64,000 nt of DNA from Candidatus Paracaedibacter symbiosus (GCF_000757605.1 NZ_JQAK01000001.1:1074669-1138668), one strand, 5' to 3'. Positions 1 through 7,812 are shown, numbered from the stretch's first letter. Notes: a model not told the origin generated them from the letters alone. Translations and numbers: made by a program.

Positions 1-26
1 CAACATCATGTCGATGGTTTCTTTGT

Positions 27-212
27 TTGTGTTATGGAACGCCAAAGGAATTAAGAAACAAAGAAAATCAAGGATTGCCAGGCAATCCTTTAATTTTTTA
101 TACCTTCTGTATTGTGACTGGAGAAAAACCTTATATAGTGGATAGAGTTCAACAGGATACATTTTACAGCGCAGTTTTGGAGGAGATTTTAAAGCTTAAA
201 AACTACGAATAG
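27..212 (+). CDS. Possible 61-residue ORF, probably an element remnant
   Basis: I do not recognise this product. The frame is open for 61 codons but contains a strong hairpin at 71-89, which is unusual inside a real gene. Its last codons (ending Leu-Lys-Asn-Tyr-Glu-stop) and the DNA after the stop resemble a sequence directly after motE near 62825-62875, so it is more likely the end of a dispersed element than a free-standing gene. Confidence 0.2.
   Translation: MCYGTPKELRNKENQGLPGNPLIFYTFCIVTGEKPYIVDRVQQDTFYSAVLEEILKLKNYE
71..99 (+). terminator. Rho-independent terminator
   Basis: Arms AGGATTGC and GCAATCCT pair perfectly around a three-base loop, and a T-rich run follows on the plus strand. 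It would stop a plus-strand transcript entering from the left edge of the window. The minus-strand reading has a poorer T-run. Confidence 0.45.
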
Positions 213-279
213 TTGGCTCTCTTTAAGGTTTTTAAGGCGGCAAAAGCACGCCTAAAATTAGATTTAATTCACTATACTT

Positions 280-1089
280 TCACTCTGGTAGCACATTCCG
301 CAAACGTGGCCCCCTAATGACAGCAGAGACTTGAATCGCAAGGCCGGCCTCAGAAACCTCTACAAATGTCCCACAAAATGTGCCGGGCCCTGTGGCTGGT
401 GTCAGTCGCTCACCTGGAGTTTTTTTGGTAAAACGATGTAAAGGGGCTGATTTCTCCATGCCAATCACTGAATTATAGTCGCCGCACATCCCTGCATCGG
501 TTTGATAGGCAGTGCCACCAGGGAGAATTTGGGCATCCCCCGTGGGGACATGAGAATGACTGCCGACAACTAGGCTTGCCCGACCATCACAAAAGTGACC
601 CATAGTCATCTTTTCAGAACTTGCCTCCCCGTGAAAATCGAGAACTGTGGCCGTCACAGCTGTCTTTAAAGGATACTGTTTTAACACGTTGTCAACAGCC
701 GAAAAAGGATCATCAAGGGGATCCATAAATAAACGGGCCATTGCATTGATAACCAATACTTGTTTGCCTGATTTACTGGTCGCAATTACAAAGCCTTTCC
801 CAGGTGCCGTGGCTGGATAATTAATCGGGCGTAGCAGCCGCTTTTCTTGATTGATATAGCTCATAATCTCGCGCTGATCCCAAATATGATTGCCACTGGT
901 AATCACATCCACCCCTGCAGTAAATAATTCCTGACAAATTGTTTTTGTGATGCCAAATCCATGAGCTGAGTTTTCACCATTCGCAATAATGAAATCCAGG
1001 GATAATTCTGCTTTCAATTTTGGTAAATACGTTAAAACAGCTTCTCGTCCTGACCGACCTACAATGTCACCACAGTATAAAATACGCAT
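280..1089 (-). CDS. ymdB: YmdB-family metallophosphoesterase
   Basis: The protein matches the YmdB/TIGR00282 family, cytoplasmic metal-dependent phosphodiesterases shown in Bacillus to act on 2',3'-cyclic nucleotides. Metal-binding motifs are in place: Asp8 in the N-terminal CGDIVGR, NGEN at 37-40, SGNHIWD at 65-71, a DFHGEAS segment near residue 150 and SHSHVPTGD further on. Its 269 residues are a normal length for the family. It lies 85 bases downstream of the D,D-carboxypeptidase gene's end on the same strand's opposite side, with no clear shared operon. The physiological substrate here is not known. Confidence 0.88.
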   Translation of the reverse strand: MRILYCGDIVGRSGREAVLTYLPKLKAELSLDFIIANGENSAHGFGITKTICQELFTAGVDVITSGNHIWDQREIMSYINQEKRLLRPINYPATAPGKGFVIATSKSGKQVLVINAMARLFMDPLDDPFSAVDNVLKQYPLKTAVTATVLDFHGEASSEKMTMGHFCDGRASLVVGSHSHVPTGDAQILPGGTAYQTDAGMCGDYNSVIGMEKSAPLHRFTKKTPGERLTPATGPGTFCGTFVEVSEAGLAIQVSAVIRGPRLRNVLPE

Positions 1090-1174
1090 ACAACTCTTCT
1101 TTTTTCTGTTTTCTCGCCTAATAAGCCCGCTTACATTTTATTAATAGGTGACCCACTCTTTAAAAAGCAAATAA

Positions 1175-2692
1175 TTATTTGATAAGAAGACATTGTTGTT
1201 TTTTATAGTGTCGTTTTTGGCAAAGATTTTTCGCCTGAATTTCACTGAGACCGGTTACTTGAGCCGCAACAAGTTTTTTCTTGCCCTGAGCCACGTTCAC
1301 AACTCGTGGTTGACCGACGCCAACCAAGTTTCTTGCCTGGGTGGCATGGCGACGTGCCTCTTTAGCGTTGCCATACCTGCCAACCTGTACAGTGGTATAA
1401 TGGGAGAAGGTTTTTTCCTTCACTTTGAGAGGTCTGTTAGGAAATGGTGGTACAACCCAAGCTGCTGGTTTTACCTGGGTTGTCGAGGCCCTTACAGCCG
1501 GGAGTGACGCCCCTGTCGCTCCAACAGATTCACTGACGACTGTTTCCAGTAATTGATTAAAAGTTGTTGGCTTTACCTGAGTTGTTAAAGCCCTCACAGC
1601 AGGGAGAGGTGTCTTTGTTGTTTTACCAGATTCACTGGCGGCTATTTCAAGCAATTGGTTAAAGGCAGAGGAAGAGTCAACCTCTTCTCCCTCTTCTTCT
1701 TGATCAACCGCGGGGATCGCAAATATGTCCTCTTGCATGTCGCCCTCATTTAACTCAGGTGTATCCAAGGGGGTTTGCATCACAAGTGGTGTTACTTTTG
1801 GCGATTTCACCGCACTACCTGGTAAGCTCCCAGAGAGGCCCATTTTCAGAAAATTAGTCTCTAATAATTCTGCGACTCGGCGATCACGCCAATGCCGATT
1901 AGGCCCCCCTAAAACAACGGTGATTAACCGGTGAGGCCTTTGAGCCGCATCATAGCGGACGGCTGAGGCAGCCAAATTAAAACCTGAAGCCACAATAAAA
2001 CCCGTTTTAATTCCATCAAGACCTGGAAATTTGCCAAGCAAATGATTGTGGTTACGATGGATTGTTCCTTTATGGGTAAACGATTGATTTTTAAAGTATT
2101 TATACTGCTCTGGAAAGTGACGATAGAGGGCCCGAGATAAAACTGCCATATCATAGGCTGAAGTTACCTGGTGGGGATGTGGTAACCCTGAAGCATTTTT
2201 GAAGACGGTACTTCGCATCCCTAAAGCGTGGGCTTTTTGGGTCATTTTTCTGGCAAAAGCCCCTTCACTTTCACTCAGATGCTCGGCAAAGACAACAGCG
2301 ACATCATTGGCGGACTTAGTGATTAAACCCATGATTGCTTGATAGACGCTCACCCGTTCATCAGGCGCTAAACCAAATTTAGAAGGTGCTTGTTTTGACG
2401 CCTTACGTGACGCTGTCATCGTCGTAGTAAGTTTGAGGTCACCTGATTTTAATGCCTCAAAGACCAGATAAAGAGTCATCATTTTGGTGAGTGAGGCTGG
2501 ATGCCTGATGCCATGCGCATCTGCTTGTTCTAAAATCTTGCCTGTATCGGCATCCATGACGATAGCTGAATACTTTGGTATATAAGCTTTGGAGGGGGTA
2601 ATCTGGCGTGGCTTTAACCCCGCCTCGGCAATAGGGGGCAAGAAGAGAAAACAACAAGAGACAAAATATAAATAAAATAGCCGCATCATCAA
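1175..2692 (-). CDS. D-alanyl-D-alanine carboxypeptidase with SPOR domain
   Basis: A periplasmic penicillin-binding protein of peptidase family S11 (DacA/DacF type) that removes the terminal D-Ala from peptidoglycan stem peptides. A signal peptide covers about residues 1-24. The catalytic motifs are SLTK (Ser67-Lys70), SAN in KSANDVAV, and KTG in DGIKTGF. The last ~80 residues look like a SPOR domain, which binds denuded glycan at division sites, so the enzyme is probably recruited to the septum. The linker holds two copies of a 34-residue repeat beginning FNQLLE. S11 enzymes joined to SPOR are familiar in alphaproteobacteria. Confidence 0.9.
   Translation of the reverse strand: MMMRLFYLYFVSCCFLFLPPIAEAGLKPRQITPSKAYIPKYSAIVMDADTGKILEQADAHGIRHPASLTKMMTLYLVFEALKSGDLKLTTTMTASRKASKQAPSKFGLAPDERVSVYQAIMGLITKSANDVAVVFAEHLSESEGAFARKMTQKAHALGMRSTVFKNASGLPHPHQVTSAYDMAVLSRALYRHFPEQYKYFKNQSFTHKGTIHRNHNHLLGKFPGLDGIKTGFIVASGFNLAASAVRYDAAQRPHRLITVVLGGPNRHWRDRRVAELLETNFLKMGLSGSLPGSAVKSPKVTPLVMQTPLDTPELNEGDMQEDIFAIPAVDQEEEGEEVDSSSAFNQLLEIAASESGKTTKTPLPAVRALTTQVKPTTFNQLLETVVSESVGATGASLPAVRASTTQVKPAAWVVPPFPNRPLKVKEKTFSHYTTVQVGRYGNAKEARRHATQARNLVGVGQPRVVNVAQGKKKLVAAQVTGLSEIQAKNLCQKRHYKKQQCLLIK
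1460..1663 (-). repeat. 34-residue tandem repeat in the carboxypeptidase linker
   Basis: Two in-frame units of 102 bases each encode FNQLLE...SES...LPAVRA.TTQVKP. They lie between the catalytic domain and the SPOR domain. Divergence between the copies suggests an old duplication kept as a flexible linker. Confidence 0.8.
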
Positions 2693-2801
2693 CCAAAGAT
2701 CTCAATCGTTTTACATTGATTGTACTGAATTTTTTCAAAAAACCAGAGTGTTTTTTTGAAGTTGTTCATTTTTTAACGAGGGCTATAGCTTTTTTACATC
2801 C

Positions 2802-3050
2802 CTATTCAAACTCAGAATCGCTATCCGCCTCAGGGGTATCTCCTCTCTTATAACCACTAATATGGGAACGACGCTTTTCCATTGCCTCCTCTACAATTTT
2901 TGCTAAGGCATTGCCAGGAAGGTCATGGACAACTTGGTCTCTTTTAACATGTTTTAATTTACTTCGCCTTTCCAATATTTCTTTTAACTGATCCGTAGAA
3001 AGAGTTGGTTTTGCCCCCTTATTTCGCATACGATCGACAATATCTTTTGG
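2802..3050 (-). CDS. Split secreted protein, C-terminal part: WH2-like, Central-like and acidic motifs
   Basis: This frame continues the protein of the two preceding minus-strand frames. Coding character is evident from about 3050, upstream of the first ATG at 3029. It reads TDQLKEILERRSKLKHV, close to a WH2 actin-binding motif (compare LLDQIREG.QLKKV of N-WASP). It then has IVEEAMEKRRSHI, which aligns with the Arp2/3-binding Central motif (ALMEVMQKRSKAI), and ends in an acidic tail, EADSDSEFE. WASP-type tails carry Trp where this has Phe. The order WH2-Central-Acidic is that of WASP and rickettsial RickA. Function is inferred from motifs only; the frame joins the previous one if the A7 run at 3051-3057 had one more base. 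Confidence 0.6.
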   Translation of the reverse strand, partial: PKDIVDRMRNKGAKPTLSTDQLKEILERRSKLKHVKRDQVVHDLPGNALAKIVEEAMEKRRSHISGYKRGDTPEADSDSEFE

Positions 3051-3244
3051 TTTTTTTCTTCCACTGAGGTAGGCCCCGCTCCTTGAGAAGCGTCAACAGA
3101 AAGAAGACGCTGTTTTGACAACCCCTCACGAATCGAATTTTTTAGGAATTTGAAACTTGAGGGAATGGGAGGCGGAGCCGGAATATTCTTCAACCGTTCT
3201 TGGTCAGCTTTTGCTACGAAAGCGAGTTGTGTCTCTATTTCGCG
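2984..3244 (-). CDS. Split secreted protein, middle part: proline-rich and WH2-like segment
   Basis: The frame is open from about 3244; the first ATG is only at 3193. It encodes a charged, probably helical stretch, then a short proline-rich run (IPAPPPIPSSF) and FLKNSIREG..., which resembles the first half of a WH2 motif but ends in LLSV instead of LKKV. It is linked on both sides by A7 runs: one more A at 3245-3251 joins it to the N-terminal part, and one more at 3051-3057 joins it to the C-terminal part. On its own it has no start or export signal, so it is best read as the middle of one gene of roughly 345 codons. Confidence 0.55.
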   Translation of the reverse strand, partial: REIETQLAFVAKADQERLKNIPAPPPIPSSFKFLKNSIREGLSKQRLLSVDASQGAGPTSVEEKNQKILSIVCEIRGQNQLFLRIS

Positions 3245-3831
3245 TTTTTTTCCTCCATTAATTTAGCAACCAACTTGTCATTCATTTGTTCCACCGCATC
3301 AAAATCAGTGATCTTATACCCTAAATTTTGATGATAATAATGATCCAATGGAATCCCGTGTTCTACGGCATATGTTTCTAATTTTGCCAGCACATCTATC
3401 TCGTAAGGAAGACGAACCCAAGTCCAAGCACTATCCCTTGAGTGGGCTAGGTAATGGCTGATTAACGCCTCGCATTGGCACTTAACATAGGCTTTTTTAT
3501 ACTGAAGCACATTCTCTTTGACTGATTGCGAGAAGTTCGCTTCACTCCCTGAAAGGGAAAAATTATAGAATCGAGTAAATTTTCCTTCTTCACCGAAGAT
3601 AGACTCGAATTTATCTGTTAAGCTTTTCCTGGAATCGCCCCAATGGCCGTAGGAAATATCAATAAAATCTTTCCAGTCATGCTTATGATTATTAAAGTAC
3701 GCAGTCAATCCCCTTGTCGCCACTCCTTGGTAGTAATCTCGTTCTTCTTTCACTACCTCATAATCAGCCGCCTCTATACTTGTGCCCCATAGAAAAACAA
3801 CAATACCCCAAGGTCGTATCAAGGAATTCAT
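3235..3831 (-). CDS. Split secreted protein, N-terminal part with signal peptide
   Basis: The N-terminus (MNSLIRPWGIVVFLWGTSIEA, then ADYE) looks like a Sec signal peptide with an AxA-like cleavage site. The start at 3831 is preferred over the ATG at 3840 because the AAGG ribosome site is about nine bases from 3831 but only a few from 3840. About 170 residues follow that I cannot assign to a family. The frame closes just after an A7 run (3245-3251); one extra A would carry it into the proline-rich part. A Sec-exported, eukaryote-style modular protein fits a host-directed effector, but this is inference. Confidence 0.6.
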   Translation of the reverse strand: MNSLIRPWGIVVFLWGTSIEAADYEVVKEERDYYQGVATRGLTAYFNNHKHDWKDFIDISYGHWGDSRKSLTDKFESIFGEEGKFTRFYNFSLSGSEANFSQSVKENVLQYKKAYVKCQCEALISHYLAHSRDSAWTWVRLPYEIDVLAKLETYAVEHGIPLDHYYHQNLGYKITDFDAVEQMNDKLVAKLMEEKNAK

Positions 3832-3915
3832 CGCGAGCATCCTTATTTTAAAGTAAGTTTCATCTACAACAAGATTGATTATTGAACATAGATTTTAAAA
3901 AAGATTTAATTTTTG

Positions 3916-4242
3916 TTAGATATAATTAGGATATGGGAGGGACATTATTTTGCCACCATCACAACCAGAAAATTTGAAAGCCCTACAGGACAAGAATCTT
4001 TTGGCGCAGAGTATCCTTAATGGATCAAAATTGGCAAAGACACCCCTTTTATTGAAATGCGAATTGCGGATAAATTACATGCCCATGGCTTTGAGTACTA
4101 CTATGGCAATGAAGGAAAAGATAGGCAAGCATTGGTTGAAGTAGCCCGGACTATTTTATTGGATGATCCAATCCAAGGTCTTAAACTGTTGAGTAATCCC
4201 AAAAAACATGACCAATCACAGTTTATCGAAAACTCCCGATAA
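3916..4242 (+). pseudogene. Decayed gene of unknown function
   Basis: One plus-strand frame reads like protein throughout: IIRIWEGHYF..., TGQESFGAEYP, an in-frame TAA near 4018, then WIKIGKDTPFIEM and RIADKLHAHGFEYYYGNEG to a stop at 4242. Sequence with this much protein-like order interrupted by a stop suggests a gene remnant. I do not recognise the family. The two short ORFs here (from 3950 and from 4057) are in different frames and are probably not independent genes. Confidence 0.4.
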
Positions 4243-4434
4243 TCTTTACACTCCTTGCCCTTCACGATGAAATATTGCCGCCTACCCTCAATTTTACCCA
4301 TCCGGATCCCGCTTGCAACAGGTCTAGGTATTATTGGACCCCAGGCTCGGAAAAAATCCATTAAATTCGCTCTTTCCAATGGATTTGGTGGCGTGAATGC
4401 CTCGCTTATTTTTAAGCGGTGGCTTCATCAATGA
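4239..4434 (+). pseudogene. fabF: 3' remnant of fabF (3-oxoacyl-ACP synthase II)
   Basis: The first frame reads IIFTLLALHDEILPPTLNF then HPDPAC, and after a one-base shift near 4320 the next frame reads GPQARKKSIKFALSNGFGG then VNASLIFKR. Together these match the conserved C-terminal end of KAS II, including the ALSN-FGG-NASL motif. Only about 65 codons remain; the active-site Cys and His regions are missing. It is a dead fragment, so a working fabF must lie elsewhere if the pathway is intact. Confidence 0.75.
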
Positions 4435-4455
4435 AAAACATAAGTTGTACCAACT

Positions 4456-4471
4456 TGGCACGCTTCTTGCT
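4456..4471 (+). promoter_or_regulatory. Sigma-54 (-24/-12) promoter of flgF
   Basis: TGGCAC, five bases, then TTGCT matches the RpoN consensus TGGCAC-N5-TTGCW exactly. It lies about 40 bases upstream of the flgF start chosen at 4512 and would exclude the longer reading from 4419. Sigma-54 control of rod and ring genes is well known in alphaproteobacteria. Confidence 0.75.
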
Positions 4472-4511
4472 TCTCAATAAAGCAGAGTTTTTATTTGGTT
4501 TAAAGGTCACT

Positions 4512-5258
4512 ATGTCAACTATTCCTAACGCCCCCGTCCACCGCGCCGGCACAGTTATGCTTTCGATGCAAGAGTCTTTATGGCCACAATTGTCAGGCGT
4601 CGCCGACAATATGTCCAATAGCAAAACCAAAGGATTCAAAAGATTTATCACTCAAACAAAGTCAGTCGACTATACGACCCCGGGCAAAGATACTGTTTCT
4701 TATGCCAACACGCGCTCCTCTATCGATTTTTCCCAAGGCTCGCTGGAAGAAACAGGGAATAAATTTGATTTAGGCATCTCAGGAGCTGGTTTCTTGACCT
4801 TCCGAACCCAAGATAAATCCACAGTTTATTCTCGCGATGGACAATTGTCCCTAAATAGTAGAGGTGCCCTCGTTAATAACCTGGGAGATACGCTTTTAGG
4901 AGATGGTGGCAGTGAAATCCTCATTCCAGCCACAGCCAAAGATATCGAATTTGCGGAAGATGGAACAATTTCGGTGGACGAAAAGGTCATTGCTAAAATT
5001 GGTTTGACAAATTTTGAGGACAAATCAAGACTTACCTTCATTGGTAATGGCTATTTTACAACTGATGTTAAAGGAAAGCCTGTTGACACTCCCTCTATTT
5101 GGCAGGGATTTGCCGAAGCCTCCAACGTCAATCCCATTAACGAAGCTTTAAAACTCGTGGAAATGGCAAGAAACTTCGAAAACGCCCAGAAAATTTTAGA
5201 AGATGATGCCAAACGTCAAAGTAAAGCTATTAACACTTCGTCAACTAATAATGTGTAA
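4512..5258 (+). CDS. flgF: Flagellar basal-body rod protein FlgF
   Basis: Proximal-rod component of the flagellar basal body, exported by the flagellar type III apparatus. The N-terminal rod signature is recognisable (SGVADNMSNSKTKGFKR), the middle has ISGAGFLTFRT, and the C-terminal segment SNVNPINEALKLVEMARNFE is the typical coiled-coil end of rod/hook proteins. The start at 4512 is chosen because an AAAGGT ribosome site lies just upstream and the sigma-54 promoter at 4456-4471 precedes it. At 248 residues it is a normal length. It heads flgF-flgG-flgA-flgH. Confidence 0.9.
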   Translation: MSTIPNAPVHRAGTVMLSMQESLWPQLSGVADNMSNSKTKGFKRFITQTKSVDYTTPGKDTVSYANTRSSIDFSQGSLEETGNKFDLGISGAGFLTFRTQDKSTVYSRDGQLSLNSRGALVNNLGDTLLGDGGSEILIPATAKDIEFAEDGTISVDEKVIAKIGLTNFEDKSRLTFIGNGYFTTDVKGKPVDTPSIWQGFAEASNVNPINEALKLVEMARNFENAQKILEDDAKRQSKAINTSSTNNV

Positions 5259-5285
5259 TAATTTTATTAAAATTGAGGATAAATA

Positions 5286-6089
5286 ATGTCATCGATATAC
5301 AACGCTTTAAACATTGCAAAAACAGGATTAACTTTGCAAGAAACATCAATCTCTGTGGTTGCCCAGAATCTGTCTAACGCAGGCGCTGACGCATTTCAGA
5401 AATTAACTGTGATTGCCAAGGACCTGCCTTATGTGGAGCAATCGCCAGGAGCTGCGACCTCCAATAGCAGTACCGTCAACGAAGTCGGATTACAGATGGG
5501 ATTAGGGGTCCGTGTTGCGGGCATAAGTCGTTCTTTGCAACATGGTGATTATAAAGAAACAAATGAACCTTTTGATCTTGCCATTAGCGGCGATGGATAT
5601 TACAAGATTAAGCTTCCTAATGGGGATAGCGCTTATACAAGAGTTGCTTCTTTCAAGGTTGATGGGCAAAGTGGGAATCTGTCGACTTTAGAAGGATATC
5701 CCCTTGACCCCGCAATCAACGTGCCACCAACAGCTCTTGAGTTCATGGTTGCCCCCGATGGTTTGGTACAAGTGGCTATGCCAGGTAGTACCAACGCCTT
5801 TCAAACATTAGGACAAATTCAGCTGGCCACCTTCGTCAATCCCAGCGGTTTAAAAGCCATTGGAGATTCAATGCTTATGGAAACTCCTGCCTCAGGAAGC
5901 CCTAGCATTGAAAATCCTGGCACTAACAATAAGGGAACTATTAAACAATTTTACCGCGAAACATCTAACGTCAATGCCGTTGACGAAATTATCCATTTGG
6001 TGCAAATCCAGCAAGGCTATGAATCTTTGACGAAGGTGGTCTCCACCGGTGACGAAATGATGCGCGCGGCTAACCAAAGGATCGCTTAA
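5286..6089 (+). CDS. flgG: Flagellar basal-body rod protein FlgG
   Basis: Distal-rod protein of the flagellar axis. The N-terminus (ALNIAKTGLTLQETSISVVA, then QNLSNAGADAFQK) and the C-terminus (SNVNAVDEIIHLVQIQQGYE) carry the paired heptad-repeat ends shared by rod and hook proteins, and DLAISGDGYYKI marks the central fold. At 267 residues it matches the family. An AGGAT-type ribosome site precedes it, 27 bases after flgF, and its stop overlaps the flgA start. Confidence 0.93.
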   Translation: MSSIYNALNIAKTGLTLQETSISVVAQNLSNAGADAFQKLTVIAKDLPYVEQSPGAATSNSSTVNEVGLQMGLGVRVAGISRSLQHGDYKETNEPFDLAISGDGYYKIKLPNGDSAYTRVASFKVDGQSGNLSTLEGYPLDPAINVPPTALEFMVAPDGLVQVAMPGSTNAFQTLGQIQLATFVNPSGLKAIGDSMLMETPASGSPSIENPGTNNKGTIKQFYRETSNVNAVDEIIHLVQIQQGYESLTKVVSTGDEMMRAANQRIA

Positions 6090-7024
6090 TGTTATACTCA
6101 AAAGACCTGAAGAAATCGGTTTTTAGCTGGACATCTTTGAGCTCCTTAAAGAGAGGCCAGCTAGTCGTGTCGCGCCAAAACAGAAGTTGCCTCAAATCTG
6201 CTGGCCATAATTCCCTTTTTTCAGATGTTTTGAGTATAGATAAACTTTTTATCGGTTTTTTGTTGTTTTCCCGCCTGGCTATGGCGGAGTCAAATTTAGA
6301 TGATGAAATGGGGGAAAATGTCGAAGGTGATGCTCGTGCTATTGAGCACGCCGTGCCTAACTCCCCCCCAGCGTCTCAGCCTTCCTTTTCTATGGAGACT
6401 ATCCAAGAAGCTTTGAAAACTGAAGTTGACAAAATTATGCAGATTTCCAATGAGTATGAAATTAATCTTTCGACTCAAAATATCAATCTGTCCAAAGAAA
6501 ACACTGAAGATACACTTCAGATTCGTAATTTAAGCTTTGAACCAGGAACATACCATTTCCATGGGCTTTTGAACACCACCTCTGGTCAAGGAGTCCATCC
6601 GGATATCCAGATTCGCGGTTCGCTGCAACTGATATTAGAGATCCCAGTTGTTTCATGCATAATTCAACCCGAAGAAGAAATTACCGAGGCAAATATTACC
6701 TGGCAAAAAATGCCCCTGGCCAAAGTAGGCCAAGGTATTGTTCAACGTAAAGACGATTTGGTGGGTAAAACCCCCAGAAATCAACCCATTAAACCAGGAA
6801 TTCTGATTAGAACAAGCGATCTAAAATCCCCAGTGCTCATCAAGAAAAAAGATACAGTGATGATTGTTTACCGGGATGAGGGAATCAGCCTATCGAGTAC
6901 TGGCGAAGCACTTCAAGAGGGAGCTAAAGGGGATCTTATTAATATTCTGATGCTTAACTCAAAAAAGCAGATCCAAGCGCGGGTTAAGGATAAAGGACAA
7001 GCTGAAATACAGGTGATAGAATAA
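6089..7024 (+). CDS. flgA: P-ring assembly chaperone FlgA
   Basis: Periplasmic chaperone needed to assemble the FlgI P-ring. The C-terminal half has the SAF/ChapFlgA features: PEEEITEANITWQ, LVGKTPRNQPIKPGILIR and a final KKDTVMIVYRDEGI...SKKQIQARV segment. The N-terminal 70 residues are long and poorly conserved, with a hydrophobic stretch (LFIGFLLFSRLAMAE) that could be the real export signal preceded by an over-long start. Translation is coupled to flgG through an overlapping TAATG. flgI is not in the window. Confidence 0.85.
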   Translation: MLYSKDLKKSVFSWTSLSSLKRGQLVVSRQNRSCLKSAGHNSLFSDVLSIDKLFIGFLLFSRLAMAESNLDDEMGENVEGDARAIEHAVPNSPPASQPSFSMETIQEALKTEVDKIMQISNEYEINLSTQNINLSKENTEDTLQIRNLSFEPGTYHFHGLLNTTSGQGVHPDIQIRGSLQLILEIPVVSCIIQPEEEITEANITWQKMPLAKVGQGIVQRKDDLVGKTPRNQPIKPGILIRTSDLKSPVLIKKKDTVMIVYRDEGISLSSTGEALQEGAKGDLINILMLNSKKQIQARVKDKGQAEIQVIE

Positions 7025-7026
7025 CC

Positions 7027-7782
7027 ATGAAAAAAACCACTCTACCTATTCTGACAATGATTCTCTCAGGCTGTGCGCTCTCTGGATGTAGCGGCAGCTT
7101 GGTTGCCCGGATGACCAATGTAGGTGATCCGCCAGACATGAGTCAGACTCAGAACCCAACACTAATGGATGGCTACCGTCCTGTCTCCATGCCCATGCCT
7201 TATCCAGAACCAGAACTAACAAATGTTAATTCATTATGGCAAACTGGTTCTCGCGCTTTTTTCAAAGACCAACGTGCCAACCGAGTTGGTGATGTGATTA
7301 CTGTCCTTGTCGATTTAAATGATAAAAGCAAGATCGATTCCAACAATACTTATAATCGCAACGCTTCCCACGTTAGTAATGTCACCAACTTCCTGGGCTT
7401 TGAATCAAAGTTTTCAGCCATTTTCCCCAAAGCTGTTAATCCAGCCAACCTTACCAATACGGGTTCTAACTCTCAAGATACAGGTCGGGGACTTTTGGAC
7501 CGCAAAGATATACTGGAGCTCAAAATTGGGGCCACCATTATCCAAGTTCTGCCCAATGGCAATTTAGTTATTCAAGGTCGTCAGGAGATCTTATTTGAAA
7601 CGGAACTTCGTATTGTTGAGGTAAGAGGAATCATTCGTCGGGAAGATATTGCCTCTAATAACACCGTTCCTTACGAAAAAATCTCTGAAGCTCGGATCGC
7701 TTATGGGGGCAGAGGGGATGTTAGTGATGTCAGCTCCGTTCCTTGGGGCCAACAAACTTTAAATAGGATTTTGCCATGGTAG
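7027..7782 (+). CDS. flgH: Flagellar L-ring protein FlgH
   Basis: Outer-membrane lipoprotein forming the L-ring through which the rod passes. The signal sequence ends in an LSGC lipobox, with Cys16 or Cys21 as the lipidated residue. Conserved FlgH segments follow: FFKDQRANRVGDVITVLV, LPNGNLVIQGRQEI and VRGIIRREDIASNNTV, ending in the usual ...GQQTLNRILPW region. It begins three bases after flgA and is the last gene of the set. Confidence 0.92.
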   Translation: MKKTTLPILTMILSGCALSGCSGSLVARMTNVGDPPDMSQTQNPTLMDGYRPVSMPMPYPEPELTNVNSLWQTGSRAFFKDQRANRVGDVITVLVDLNDKSKIDSNNTYNRNASHVSNVTNFLGFESKFSAIFPKAVNPANLTNTGSNSQDTGRGLLDRKDILELKIGATIIQVLPNGNLVIQGRQEILFETELRIVEVRGIIRREDIASNNTVPYEKISEARIAYGGRGDVSDVSSVPWGQQTLNRILPW

Positions 7783-7812
7783 CAAAAAAGTTATAATAAA
7801 ATTCAAGGAAAT

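Noticed and set aside
4419..4511. Upstream extension of FlgF (from 4419)
   Set aside because: It would start upstream of the sigma-54 promoter and inside the dead fabF end; the 4512 start has a ribosome site.
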